Assembly: GCA_043228905.1 (NCBI GenBank)
Contig: JBHGNT010000012.1
Location: 1,550,001-1,614,000 of the forward strand
Direction: 5' to 3'
Source: Azolla caroliniana
Lineage: Eukaryota > Polypodiophyta
Length of the DNA stretch: 64,000 bases
Part shown: piece after piece, positions 23,215 through 36,528 of the stretch
How the letters are laid out: each line of letters begins with the position of its first letter
Position numbering within the stretch: the stretch's first letter is position 1
Program-made: the position numbers and the translations under genes
The notes under the pieces: generated by a model
Seen by the model: only the letters and a program-made list of their open reading frames with translations
Databases searched by the model: none
Told to the model about the DNA's origin: nothing

Positions 23215-25875
23215 TTTTGGCGCTCTAGGGAGGGCCGATTCTTTCCATACCCCAAGGAGGGTTAGATTTTTTCCGTATAATTAGAAGCCAATATGGCTTT
23301 TCAATTTGCTTTTGCAGGTGACATGGTCTAAGATGGGGGAGCTTTCTTAGCTGCCTTCGAACATCATGCAATATCAATAGGGGAGATGACAGATTTTGAG
23401 AAGCTTCCTCTATTGGTGGCCACTTTTTATGGACGAGCAAGGGATTGGTATGAGTCCTTGCTACGAAACCAACAAGTGAATTACCAACTATTGGCGAAAC
23501 AATTTAAAGCTAAGAATATTCGATGCCGAAATGCAACGGAAGTACGAGAGGAACTCTTTCGCTTATGAACGTCATCAACAATGGAGTATACTGATTATGA
23601 GAGGGAGTTTATTGACATGTGGACCACATGGATTCGACTACGTGGTGGAACAGAGGATGAATGGTTTAAGATGAACCGTTTCAAAGTGGGATTAAGTTCA
23701 CACTTTGCGTTGGAGGCAAATCTAAAGTATCCTACAACTTTCCAAGCGCTTGTTCAAACTTTCAAGCCTACAATAGACAAATCCAAGTTCTAAAAGAGAG
23801 AGCGGATTCAACTGTTGCAGCATTTAAATCTCCTATTCTTCAACAATCATCAATTGTGCATGGAGATCAAGTATTCCCTAATGTTTTTATGACCATTCCA
23901 ACAACATACCAACCTAATGTTCCGGTGATGCAAGAAGCTACTCAACCTAAGGTGGAAGGAGGTTTCTCAAAGCAAGTAAATCAACGTCTCGATGAAATTA
24001 CTCGACAAATCCAAAACGTGCAAGCAAATTTTAATGTAAGTCAAACTCGTGATGCTCCACGGCAAAGGAGAGTGATTGTGTGCTACACATGTGGTGTTGA
24101 GGGACATATATCCGCACGATGTCCTTCACAACAACAAGGTGATTGGAGTCAAGGCATGTATCAATTTCAGAGTAATCAAAACAACTTTCACCAACTCAAC
24201 AACCATGTGGTAAGAGGGGAAAGTACTTTAGTGCAAATTCCAACAATTCCCCCTAAGGTAAATCTTATTGACTTCATGTATGATATAGCTGAAGATTGTG
24301 ATGTTGCACATATTAAGACATCTAGTGCATCACATAAAAATAAAGAGTTGGAAAGAGAGTCTAGTAACTCTCAACAAAATGAGAAGGCTAAGGAGACTAA
24401 TTTGGAGGATAGACCTAGAAAGAAACATTCACGAAGATAGATTAAAATTGATGATATGCCTACGGGGAAATGAGTAGAACCATTCGATCTCAAGCAAGAG
24501 CTAATCTCTAGTGAACCTCGCATCACTTGGCCACAACTTCTTCAACTTTCGCCATCACTAAAAAAGGAGTGGGGACATGTATCGAGTATACAACAAAGTA
24601 TAAAGACATCGTAACATTGTGCGAGGATTGTGCAAGTGAAAGATCGAAAGGATATTTGGCCCGCTATTTCAGCAACTGTTCAAGGTCTTTAATTACAGAT
24701 GCCTTAGTAGATAGTGGTATTAGAATTGATCCTACATCTAATGTCATATTGAATAAGATTGGAAATCCTATCTATCAAAAATCCTCTACAAGGATAGACA
24801 TACTTGATAGACATTTAGGATCTCGTTTTGGAGTTATAGGGGATGTTGTCGAGTGTTTTGGTATATCCATTTCTATGGATTTACATATAATACTCCTTAA
24901 AGGGCCATCTTGTTCCTTAGTTTTAGTACAATCTTGGATGCAAGAATTACATGTAATATCGCATTGGACTATGATGAACTTATCACTGTCGAATGGGTTT
25001 AATATCTTCTATGACTTGTATCTACAACGAGTAAAAAGGAGAAAGAAACATCTATCAACAATGGCAAGAAAGAAGAGGAAAGCATAACAAATGATAGATC
25101 TTCGTGGGATAGGGAAAAGAAATTGTTCCACGTGGTGTGTAAGGATGAAGGAAAAATGTCATTGAAGAAGGTATTATAACCTTAAAGGGGAAAAAGAAGA
25201 TGATTTCAAACAATGTCCAAGGAGAAGAGGATCTAAGGTTTATTTCTATTCATTCTAAGTTTCCAAAGTTATTCATAGATGACTATTCACAACTAAGAGA
25301 AGGAATCAAGCACCACATCAAGTTGAAGGAAACTATACCAATTACCCAAAAGCTTCGACGATTAGGGATTGTGCAAAAGGAAGACCTTATAAAGGAGTTG
25401 AAATCAATGTTGCAAGAGAGTTTCATTTATCATGTGGAGGATTTGAAGTGTGTGTCACCTATTGTTGTGGTTCCAAAGAACAATGACATCGACTTCAAAC
25501 CCTTGAATGATTCCACCACACGAGATCAGTTTTCACGTCCTTTCCGAGATGAGATTCTAGATGAAATAGTTGTACATATAAGACAAGGTAACGTGGAGAA
25601 TGTGGTGTTGGGAAAACATATCCCTCCATATGGGAAGGAGAGAATGAGTCAGATTAGTCGGATTCGAAGGAAAAGATAGACTGGATCCAGATTCAAATCA
25701 GTGTCTAGATCAATGTTTGGATAGGCATCCGAAAAAGGACACATATGTAAATAAGTTTTGTGTTGCGCCTATTTAGGCTAGAGTTGTAAATAGTCCTAAA
25801 GTTATATCAATGTAAATATAACTAGGGCAAAACATTAGGCATGTGATGTTCATATTGTTGTAACTGTGTGATATT

Positions 25876-25877
<2 letters not shown>

Positions 25878-25921
<44 letters not shown>
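25878..25921. repeat. (TG)n microsatellite
   Basis: About twenty-two TG units within the internal region of the deleted Gypsy element. Confidence 0.95.
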
Positions 25922-25924
<3 letters not shown>

Positions 25925-26625
25925 TGAGCGTGAGAGAAGTGTAGCATCTCTATTGTAACCACCTGTAGACAAAGAAGACAAGCTCGAGGTAGGTAGGTGC
26001 TTGTGAGTCTCATTGTATTTTCTCTCATATAGTGAACAATTTGGAGTAAGTGAACTCCCATGGTTTTTCCTATTCAGGGTTTTCCATGTTAATATCTTGT
26101 GTCCAATATTTCTGTATTTTTGTTTCTCTCCGTTTGTACTTGAAACTCAGTTGTGGCCAAGTCCCATTTTCTTATCGTGTAGTGTGCCAAGAAGGAAGTA
26201 ATGTTGATAAAGCAAAGATCAAAATAATTCAAAAGGTGACAACCCCAACAAGTCTCAAAACTTTGAAGGTATTTGTGCAAAAAGTTCGTTCGCTTTAAAG
26301 GTTTATTCATATGTTGACATGCCTACTTCTATCAAGAACTATGTATCGCATGTCCCTACTTTTGTTCCAAGAGTTGATAAAGACATACTAATTGTGGTAA
26401 CCTCTTTCTTTGTATTGACAAGTAGAAAGATGGTGATGGTGATTGTCAATGTGTGTGTGTGTGTGTCTAGGAGTGTGAGATTTTTTTCTCACTCAATAAT
26501 TTGTTATATTTTTAGTATTTATACTCCTTTGTCTATAGCCTACCATAAGGCAAAGGATTTTTTCATCTTCTTTTTTAGGCTCACCATAAATGGTTCGCTC
26601 AACAAGCAAGAAGAGGGGCTAAATG

Positions 26626-27208
26626 TGAAGTCAGTCTTTGTTCGTTAGAAAAGAATGTTGCAAACATGTTGGATGCTAAGAGGTCTAATAATAACGGACA
26701 ATATGAAAGGATCAAGTATTAAGGGAGGAAGGAACTTGAAGGGATATAAAGTTAGAGGTGTTTTTAAAAAGTAGAAAAAGTAGAGGGGGGGGGGGGGGGG
26801 GAAGACGCAGAATAAGGCAGAAAAAGCAGGGCAGAGAAAAAACCTCATAACTTCTTCATCTCATATCCAAATTTCAAAAGCCTCACATATACTTGAGGAT
26901 ATATAAAAAGAAAATATTCTAAAAGGGAAAAAGCAAGAATAACGCAACCAAAAACCGATAAATAGGAGGGTATTCTTAGCAATTAAGAAGGATGAATAAG
27001 AAGGCTAGAAGAAGTGAGAGGAGTCTTAGTAGAAGAAAGAGAGAAGAAGGAAATACTATTATGAACTAGTGTCATTGGGATTAAAGTCGTTCTTTGGGAT
27101 TGTTACTTTTGGATTCTAAGAAGATGGTATTGTTTTCCTAATAGTATATTAAAGTATCCCGTTCTCTTCCTCTTCTCTTCTCTATCTTTTTTCTATATGT
27201 CTCCATCA
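26626..27208 (+). repeat. Gypsy 3' LTR
   Basis: Direct copy of 22572-23214 beginning TGAAGTCAGTC and ending CTCCATCA. It carries an 18-base G run at about 26786-26803 where the 5' LTR has only A/G-rich sequence, and lacks the 88-base segment. Confidence 0.8.
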
Positions 27209-30200
27209 ACGATCAGGGGGAGGGTTTCATAATCTTTGTATGGAATTCATTATTTGAAGTAGATCGTGAACTACCATGGGTAAGGACTTTGGCTCTCCCA
27301 TGACAATCTCACGTGGAATTGTATCAAACATTGTATAAGCATGGTGAGAAACTTTTCCATAGCTTCCATCCATCATGATATTCTATGTCGGTGATTTTCT
27401 TCTATGAGTGGTTCTCTACACTTGTAGATGGATGGCCACGAGGTATCATGTGATCGATCACTTACACCAATTAAACCAAAATGTTTATAAGTAGAGGTTC
27501 AAGACAAACCAACACTGACAATGAGTAACACTTTTACAAAATTTACACTCTTCGATTACAATGATGACATTAATGTAGTTATAAATGTGTGCTTGTAATG
27601 GGGCTTTTATACTATATAGGATGGGTTGTTATCCCAAGTTAAGCTTTTAATAACTTACAATTTGTTGGTTGCTTGATGATCAATGATCACTTTAATCCTA
27701 AACTATTCATATAGCATCTTAAAGTATATGCTTCATCTTCCATGACTTTCTATGCAATATAAGTGGGGAGTCTACGAGTTCTCCACAATGAGGGGTTAGC
27801 TTGGTGGTTGCAAGGTAGGCCTTGACTATGGACAAAGGTACCATGGGAGTGGCAGTCTCAAGTGTAGCATCTTCATGGCTACTCACATGTTGGTCCCACC
27901 TAGACAAGATGGTGACCCTCATTCATTGGTCACATTCATGCCCGAGTTCATGGTATGCTTGTTCTATAATTCTCCACATCTAGGAAGTCAGCTTCCTTAC
28001 CTTGCTGGACCTTACCTCTATGATCTGCTTGGACAAAGTGAAGCTAGATTGCATTTGCCACCCATTCGTGCCAAGAAAGCCTTTATGGCTACCTACAATT
28101 TCTTGACCCCCTAACATTGGAGATCTCATGGTTTGAGCTCATGTTGGTTGCAACGTCCTTGGTCACGACCTCGTTTTTGGAATTTGTGAGCTACTTAACT
28201 AGTATATTAACTCATTTGATGAGTGTGGCCACATGAGTTCTCGAATGATCCGATCATCCATCATGAGGTTTGGCAATTAGTCTAGCTAAATTTGGGGCCT
28301 ATGCAAGGTTGTTGACTTTTGGGCTTTCCAATCCCCCTTCTCATAGCATGTTCAAGCTAGAGAATTTGCTATGCTAACTAGTGGGATAGCTGTGAGCATT
28401 CCCGTGGTCGAGATGAACTTTGGCGCCACTATAGTGTGTTGCACCTCTACATTGGATGTTGATTGGTCATCTAGTGGGGATAGAGAGGGTTGGGCCTTCT
28501 TGTGGACGATTATCGTGATCATAGGCAACTACAACATGAGTGGGTTTTGTGGGGGCCGATGATATCTTGGGCTATTGGCAACAACCTAGTTTCCATGAGG
28601 TACTTGATAAGGAGCCATCACAAGCTTTTGCTAAGGTTCTATCAATGTGGATTAATCAATTCTTTGGGGGCAACTCAAGAGTTGGGGAAGTTGGGGTTAT
28701 TGGTGGTGGGTTGTTAGGGTGACGTGGTACTTCTACTGGTCCTTCAACCAATGTGAGCAAAGGTTGGAAGAGAACATTGAATGATCAAGGGAGAGTGGTT
28801 GGATGCAAATTCTTCAAATGTTTTGTGCACTGATGCAACTTCTTCTGCGACCGTGGATTTTGCGACATAATGGCCCCAATTGACATCCTACCCTTGGTAG
28901 GCCATAATATTTTGGGGCACATAAGGTAATTTGTAGTGAAACAACCCCCTTTTCCAATAGGAATGCCACAACCTCTGGGACGAGCAACTTGGGTTGTCCT
29001 AGGTTATGTATATCTTGGACAAGATTGAACATTGTTTGAATGATTGAATCATCATGTTGGAATCGGGTTAGTATGGTTGGCTTTATAGAGTTTGGCCTAG
29101 AATTATGTATGTGCCAAACCACCGTGTTTGGGCATGGTGGCTTATTTGCTAGCCACGAGGAAGGTTGCTAGGGTTGTTGATGACAAATGCCTTGTCTTGT
29201 AGGGGGTAAGTAACTCGCATATTGCTCTTCCCAACCTTGGCATTATGGTTTAGGTCCACATGGAATTGATTTTGAAAAATGTGTGTGAGTCTCCATGTTG
29301 CAATTTAAAAAACTCTCCTTGTTTAAATATATTCACTAGAATATCTTACATTGGTGCAAATGAGCTAGTTTTGAAAAAATATATTCTCCCCTTACTGAAG
29401 TGTTAGATGCCAAACACAACGTGTTGTGGAAAATCTGCTAATTTCATTGTTGTCATTGTTTTCTGAGGAATTTGCGTGATCTCCAATTACAATTGATAAA
29501 GAGTTTCTAGTGGTCAATCTAAACCTTTTATCACAATCTACACTAATGAACCCATGAACTTCATTTTGCAAAGCACAAGAATTACAACTATGACTTGATG
29601 GATGTTTACATGTACATTTGGAGCTTCTTACACAACCTATAAAAGCCAACCCTTTCACATTTATCCATTAGTGCATGACGTTTTGTTTATATCTCAAAGT
29701 TTGTTTGGGAATTTCAAGCACATACAGGAAGCAAGAGAATTGGATGTGTCTGCGAAACATGCCCTAGAAAATGTGGGGATAGTGAAACCCATGTAAGATA
29801 AGGTGTGTATACCTTATTGAGAAGGTGGAGCCTCACCTCTTGGCACTAACTATAAATAGAGATGAGAAACTCATGTTGGCAAGCAACTTGTAAAGAGCAA
29901 AGTCTAGTTGTTGGACAAATTACATTTGTCTTCATTCTCTTCGTCTCAGACTCTCTTGCTCATTGCCATATTTTGACTCTAGACTCCTTGCGCATTTGTG
30001 ATTTGCTCATTTTCATTAGTCTCTTCAATAGGAAAATGAGTGAGTGATCAACAGATATTAGTATCCCAATAGTGGAGATTATTATCGTATTATGCCATCG
30101 AGCTAGATTATGATTAATGAACTAAATGGATTTGTAAGTAGTTATCTGTTATGCATTTCCTTCAAATATTTGATTGATTAATATTTGGTGTAATGAACTT

Positions 30201-31460
30201 CAAAATCTACAGTTTAACTAGAGATGTAACTATGCGTCAAAAGGAAAGCAATGACTACCACATTTTGCTATACATTATATTACAATTTACAATTATCGTA
30301 GCTACATGTAATTATGCAATCATGGAGTCATCGAAGGCAAGTTAGATGACAATGTATGATCATGCTAAGAAGGCAAATAACTTTGACCTATGGCACCCAA
30401 AATGAGCATTACAAGAGAATCTCTTATGTTGGCACTCATGTATGTTTTTTAGGGAAACTATCAATATGTTTACACAAACTACCCTTTGTATTTTCAACAA
30501 TACCAAAAACATAATATATCCTTAGTTTTAAAGTAGCCCACAATGGTTGTTTTACCTCCAACTTCAACGCACAATAAAGAGCCAATTTCGCCATCATTGT
30601 AATATGCTTATACATAATAAGATAAATGATCATTTAGTATGCTTGATTTCTAAGTTACCTATATGTGCTTGGGAAAGTTGACTCCAATAATCACATGATA
30701 ATTATGATGAAGCACACAATTAAGAAAACAACAAGCAACACATGGCTTCGAAACATTCACTTAGTCAACATAATGATAAATTCTTATTACTTTGATCGAG
30801 CCTAATGCAACAAGATTTGGATGCTATTATTCTTGATGCCGTGCATTGCTTAAAATGACGATTGGTTTAATCGTGTGAAATTTACTTCACAGACATCATG
30901 TCGTGATTGGTGTGAAACTAATGTTCATTATGCCCAAGAGTATACTTTGATATTATTGAAAACACATGATGTACCATTAATATTTCTTTAGCATGATGTG
31001 CGTATATATGTATATATATATCTTGTATTACGAAAAGACAATGTATCTTGTGTATACAAATATGTAATGTATAAATATGCCATGATTGGAATCATACCTA
31101 CCACCATTTCCTCATATACTTTTGTTGCTTTGATTTTCACAATTTGTCTATGTTTGCTCCATATCACATAGTTATGCGGTAGACAAGCAAACTATGTTAA
31201 AATCTAGGCAAGTAGTTGTCTACCCCAAGTTTGGGACGGATGATCTTGATCCGCAAAGCCCCCCCCCCCCTCCCCCGAAATAAAAAATAAAAAATGGAAG
31301 CACCTTTGATTGTCCGGCCTCAAAAAAAGACTTGGACAAGCAACAATGATGCACTCTCCAAATTCCGGGACATGTGTTTTTTGATCCTCCCAACATACTG
31401 GTCAATTAGGGTCATGGAGAATTCTGGAGCTCGGACTACGGTGATAGGGCTAATAGAAGG
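27209..31460. other. Long intergenic stretch, no gene recognised
   Basis: No frame longer than about 100 codons shows domain resemblance. Around 29760-30060 there is an LTR-like stretch with a TATA box (CTATAAATAGAG at about 29850) and a pyrimidine-rich downstream part, possibly a solo LTR, but I could not find its ends. A run of thirteen C interrupted by one T at about 31259-31276 may be a sequencing-sensitive spot. Confidence 0.4.
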
Positions 31461-31476
31461 ATTTGTTCAGGTCACA

Positions 31477-31665
31477 GAAGAAGAAGAAGAAGAAGAAGAA
31501 GAAGAAGAAGAAGAATTTAAAAGAATGTTGGAGAAGGAGTTGTCTGGGTCACAAAAGAAGAAGACGAAGAATTTAGAAGAAGAATTTAGAAGAAGAAGAA
31601 TTTAGACGAAGAATTTAGACGAAGAAGACTTTAGAAAAAGACTTTAGAAGAAGAAGAAGAAGAAG
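31477..31665. repeat. (GAA)n and degenerate AGAAGAATTTAGA repeats
   Basis: A pure GAA run at 31477-31515 is followed by a degenerate array (AAGAAGAATTTAGA-type units) up to about 31665. This gives nearly 190 bases of purine-rich plus strand, roughly 200 bases upstream of the RRP1 5' UTR exon. Confidence 0.9.
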
Positions 31666-31849
31666 AATAGGAAGACAAACCAAAGGATAGATTAGGTCCC
31701 TCGGATTCGATCTAGGCCGTCCATTCCAAAACGCATCGGACGGTTCTGATCTTCTCATCAATGCGTGTGATACATACTTGACACAGAGAGAGAGAATAGG
31801 AGGAAAAATAAATGAAAATTACAAATCCGTTTTATTTTTGGGCTTCTGT

Positions 31850-31956
31850 TTCAGAAACCCTAAAAATTCTCTGCGTCTTCTCCTTCTCCTCTCCATCCAT
31901 TCCATGGCTTCTTCCTCCTGATCTCTCCCCTCTCCATTCCTAGGGTTTCCTTCCAG
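31850..31956 (+). other. Non-coding first exon (5' UTR) of the RRP1 gene
   Basis: A leader typical of plant ribosome-biogenesis genes: AGAAACCCTAAAA (telo-box) at about 31852, pyrimidine-rich sequence, then CCTAGGGTTTCC and a donor CCAG|GTTAGT at 31957. It contains a short upstream frame, ATG at 31904 to TGA at 31919-31921 (MASSS). The matching acceptor TTTTTCAG ends at 37783, just before the RRP1 start codon. The transcription start is not determined. Confidence 0.6.
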
Positions 31957-31960
31957 GTTA

Positions 31961-31963
<3 letters not shown>

Positions 31964-32010
<47 letters not shown>
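31964..32010. repeat. (CT)n microsatellite at the start of the RRP1 leader intron
   Basis: About twenty-two CT units immediately after the splice donor. A second (CT)n/(CA)n tract lies at about 32227-32264. Confidence 0.9.
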
Positions 32011-32014
<4 letters not shown>

Positions 32015-32225
32015 CTCTCTTATTTCTCTATACTGGAAAACGGTTCTCCTGTTTAGCTCAATACTGTCACGAATCTCCCTGTAGTTTTGTACCTCATCGC
32101 TGTAACGATTCTCTGTAAAGTTTTATATCTCGACACTGCAACCATGCTCTGCGTAATTTCCTTTCCCATTTTATAGATCATATATCTGTTTCTCCTTCGA
32201 ACATACACACACAGAAAAAAGAAAA

Positions 32226-32265
<40 letters not shown>

Positions 32266-32269
32266 TGTA

Positions 32270-33284
32270 TGTATGTATTCATATACGCAGAAGGACATAA
32301 ATTCTTTTATCCTTTTATGCAAAAAAAGAAACAAGTTTTTCTCGTGAAGTGAAGATTCTTTTTAAAAAAAAATCGTTGAACGAAAGCATTATATGTAGTG
32401 AAATGAGTACTGTCTCCAAAAATCATATGCTAAATTTCTGCCATGGTCGATTAATTTCTAGAGTACTTGTGAAAGTATAAATTTCAGAACTGTTGCATTC
32501 TGAATTGATTGAGTTTAAGCAACCCATTTCATATCAACATACTCGTCCGACATAGGTGATTGGTTTCTTCAATGCTTTCAGCAACATATTTTTATGAATG
32601 CTGTATTGGAGAACGTACAGGTTCACACTTTCTATATATCCACATGTCTGTGCGTGGGAAGAGTCATATTTTCAGGAATGAAACATTTCATTCACAAGAA
32701 AATTCCTTCATCTTTCCTTTTGCTTCATTTGTATAAACAACACAATTAACAACCTTGGCTCATGCTTTATTCCTTAAAACCAAATCACTTGAACCAATTC
32801 TTATATTTACAACCTCGTAACAACTCATAATACATGTGGAACCCTCCAGTTCCTTCTTCTTCGTAGGAGGGATACTATAATCTGATGCTTATCCTCTTAA
32901 CTAATAAAATTGGTGTCTGTTCTTGAATATCATTTCACATGTGTTAAATCATATCCCACATTATTAACTGTAAGTGATGTTTAAAAACCAAGACTATGTG
33001 TTTGTTTAGCAAGATGAAGAGATTACATTATATTTGGTGAATGTTACATTCCTCAGTTGAATGTATCCACTAAGCTCTAAAAAGGCTTTTAAAAATGTGC
33101 ATTCATTGTTATATACAAAAATAAGTATCATTGCTACCTCCCAAAAAACCATGATTAGCAACCTCCAGGTATATCTTCGCTATCTGAACATCTGGATGAG
33201 GCTATGTGATATTGATGTATAGATATGACAACGTAGCCTACAAAATATGAGGGGATACCCTTCACCTATTAAATCGTAGGATTT
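32270..33284. other. Left arm of the RRP1 leader intron
   Basis: AT-rich intronic DNA between the leader exon and the inserted LTR element. The right arm (37023-37783) resumes after the target duplication. A short local duplication (GGCACTTTCTTAACTCTGCTT... and GCACTTACTTAGCTCTCCTT...) lies at about 37435-37600. No coding content. Confidence 0.5.
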
Positions 33285-33289
33285 AAGAT

Positions 33290-33778
33290 TGTTAACTGTT
33301 CTGGCGGAAACACCTTCGATATGCCTACAAGCTATCGGTATCAAGGGAAGTGTAATCGTGAAGACTGGTGCACGGAGGTGTCGTTAGGGGGAGAACACGG
33401 AAAGCATACCTGGAATAGAGCCCGGGTCGTATACGTAGTTGAGACCCTAAAAGCGACGACACATAGATGAAAACAACAAGAGCTATAGATATGTATTACT
33501 GCAATAGTTAGCGATGATTACAAAAGAACACGGCCCACAGCCGGTAGCCTTACAAAGCTTTTTTAACTATGAACCGACCTCCCTAGGCTCTGGATATCTC
33601 CCCTTTGCTGAGGTACGCAGACCTCGGTTTATATACTTCTTTTCCTTCATACAACGCCGAGCGGTCGGCTGATTGTGAGGCTCGAAACTCGGCGTTTTAC
33701 CTAATTCTCCCTTACCTACTCGCCTTACTTCCGGCGTATTATATTTAATTAATTTCTATTTTTGGCCTATGGACAACA
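33290..33778 (-). repeat. LTR (3' LTR in element sense)
   Basis: Starts TGTTAACTGTTC, ends GGACAACA. Preceded by the target duplication AAGAT. It contains a TATATA motif (GTTTATATACTTC, about 33629) shared with the other copy. Confidence 0.92.
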
Positions 33779-36528
33779 CCTAGCACGCCCGTGGGACAGG
33801 ACTTTGTCCGTCGAACCCATGGTTCACCATGGATTTAACAAAACCACACGAATTGCAAAAATGGCCCGTTCCTACGGGGCTTAGAGGTTGGTCTTATTCT
33901 TCTTCCAATATGCTGAGGATATCCTCGGGGGCGTGGGGTTGGGTTGGCTGCTCGGCCGATGGGGTTGGTGATGGGGGTGGTGTTGCCGAGTTGGGGATGA
34001 CGGTGTCGGCGTGTGTGCCCTCCTCTGTTGGGACCGATGCAGGCAGGGTCGGGGTTATAGTCTGTGGCTTCGGTGGGATGTGGACGTTGGTAGGAGCAGA
34101 CTCCTCCGGTCTAGCTGCCGTGGGGAGTGACTCGGTTCCTTGCTCGGTGTTTGTGGGAGCTCTGTGACTCCCGGTAGCGAGTCGTTCTTCCTCGTATGCT
34201 TCGGCTTCTAAACGAAACACCATTAGATCGTCGTTGAATTCCTCCAAGAGTTGCTCGATGGCCGTGGTGTGGGATGTTGCCAAGATATGATATTCTTCCG
34301 TTAAGTCCTCACGGAGGGTCTGGATGCTGGTGTTATCCATCTTGTAAAACCCTCGGCCCTCCTTCCGTCGGTTCTCGGCATCCACGCTTAGTATGTGTAG
34401 GTCCGTAGCTTGGGCTGACCACTCCTACCAAACATGGTCAAGCGTTTCTTTGATCTTCGTGGTGAATTGTTGGCGATACTTGTGGATTAGGGTCTTGATT
34501 TTGATATCGTCCATGCCGATGCTCGCGCGGTGAACTTCCAGTGCCTCCCTTGCGGCCTTGGCTTTTGCGGGTGAAGAGTGCTAACGTAGCTTGATTATCT
34601 TTTGCTTTTTCCGTGATGAGCGCGATGGTCTGCTCATAACGGTTGGTGACCTGAGCTACAGTTTCGTCCCTTCCTAGTTACCAAGTGTCCCGGTGTTCTT
34701 TGACGGCGATGTGCTCGGATTGCAACTGGTGATATGCATCGGAAATTTTTGCTCGTTGCTCCTCCGAGATCCTCGACTTCTGCATATTTTCGTTGACCAT
34801 GTCCTGGAAGGCTCATTGATGATGGCGTAATTCCTGGTTGTCGGTGAAGAGCTCTTGTTCTCGTTGGCTATTCCGCTCGGTTTCTTTGATGAACCGTTCC
34901 TTAGCCTCAGTTATCGAGACTTGGAGGGTCATCACCTCTTGTTCTCGTGCTTCAAGCGCAGCCGACCTTTCAGCAAGCAAGCGCTTGAGGTCCGCTTCGC
35001 GGCTCGCGGCTCATTCTCGTTGTTGGCCAAGAATGTTGTTGTGATTCTGTTCGGCCATTTCGGCCAACGCGATCTGGGCCTGAAGCTCCTCCTGGTAGTC
35101 CCTAAGGGGAGGCCCTATCTGGGTTACCGCTTGCTGGAGTTGTGCCGAGGACTCCGTCTATCTGTGTCGCTCGTTCCATGACTTCCGGAGGTGGTGGCGT
35201 TTGTGTCGAGGCGTGGCTGGTATGGGGGTGCGGGCTGATATCTGCCCGTGACGATGGCTCACATGCTTGTACCGAGTCAGTCATTGTGCTGGCCTCGGCC
35301 ATGGCTACTGTGGGGTGGGCGGTGTCGTCTTTGTGTGCTATGGTACCTTCAGCACTCAGGCTCGGGTTCGGAAGAGTGGCTGGTGAGACAGCTTCACTCG
35401 GCGTAGGGAGGATTAAGGGCGGCTGTTGCTGCGTGAGTGTCACCGGTTTCTCCTCGGGGGCTTGCCATAGGTCGGTAGCCTGTTTGGCTTGCTGATGCGC
35501 CGTTTTGATACGTCGGGCCATGTCCTTGGCTGCCCGAGTAGTGTGGTGTAGATTGCGATATGCCTCAACTAAGGCCATGTTCAGATCCGGTAGTTCCATG
35601 AGAAGCGAAGCATTCTGGACTTGCTTCTTCCGTCCTATCTTTTGTAAGGCTTGATCCTCGTGAGGTTCGATTTCACCCATTAGCGCGTGTTGGTTCATCT
35701 TTGTTTCGGCGTGCTCCTCGGCCATACGAGCGGCAGCAGCTACTTCGACTGGGCACAACTTACGAGTTAATGGATTTCCTCGTTCGTAGAGGCTCCCGTA
35801 GGCTGGACAGGAATGCGTCCGGATTGTGTTGTGCAGAGACATCGTCGGCCACTTGTTTGTAGAGATCCTAGAACCGGATCGTGAATTGTGTGACCGTCTC
35901 GTGCGGTTCTTGTCGCATGGAGAAGAACTGTCGGAGCAATTCTCGTTTGGGCACCTCGCGATGGAACGGTTCTAGGAACTGTGTGCGAACGTCGTGGAAT
36001 GTGCCAAACTCCCCTGTGTCAAGGCCAGAATACCATCGCACAGCTGGTCCATCGAGGGATAGCGTTAACTCGGCAATTTTTGAGGCCTCGATTTCGGCAG
36101 GCGAGAAGCGCTGGGTTGAGTGGTTGGCCTGCCGGTGGATACGAAGGCACGGATGTGCGACTCCGCGTCGGGGCTGTCGGTGTATCGTGGGTAAGGATAC
36201 GACATGGTATCGAATTCGGAGTCTTCCAGTAAAGCCGGAAAAGGGTTAGGGTCAGGGTGGGTGATCTCTGGAGGGCTTGGTGGAGAGGTTGGTGTGGACT
36301 CGACTCGCGACCAAGTAGCAGATGGCGAGGATTGCAACCGGTGAGCCTCCGATGTTTTTGGGAAGGACTGGTCCGTGACCGCTGAGTCGGAAGTGCCTTC
36401 GACTGGCTCAGGGTGTCGGCCAGATGGCCGAGACCGCTTGATGCGCATGGGCGCCGTAATGGCGGCTGAAGGTTGTTTTCAACGTAGTTCGCTGTGATCT
36501 CACAGCTGTAACTGGGCGTGCCAAATTG

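Larger units (their letters stand above)
22572..27208 (+). mobile_element. Ty3/Gypsy LTR retrotransposon, internally deleted
   Basis: Two direct LTRs (22572-23214 and 26626-27208) flank a plus-strand interior. A primer-binding-site-like TTTTGGCGCTCTAGGG begins at about 23214. Gag follows in two frames (about 23330-23790; LVATFYGRARDWYESLL) and a CCHC knuckle (CYTCGVEGHISARC) at 24081-24122. A protease remnant with ALVDSG sits near 24710, and the start of RT at 25200-25680 (FPKLFIDDYSQL...IVVVPKNN). The remainder of RT, RNase H and integrase is gone, and a (TG)n tract plus unassigned DNA occupies 25700-26625. No convincing target-site duplication was found. Confidence 0.85.

Noticed and set aside
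28371-28722. Overlapping short frames around 28.4-28.7 kb
   Set aside because: Looked for transposase or gag motifs and found none; too short and unconserved to call.
29760-30060. Solo LTR with TATA box
   Set aside because: A TATA box and pyrimidine-rich downstream part are present, but no TG/CA ends, second copy or target duplication could be found, so it is only mentioned in the region note.
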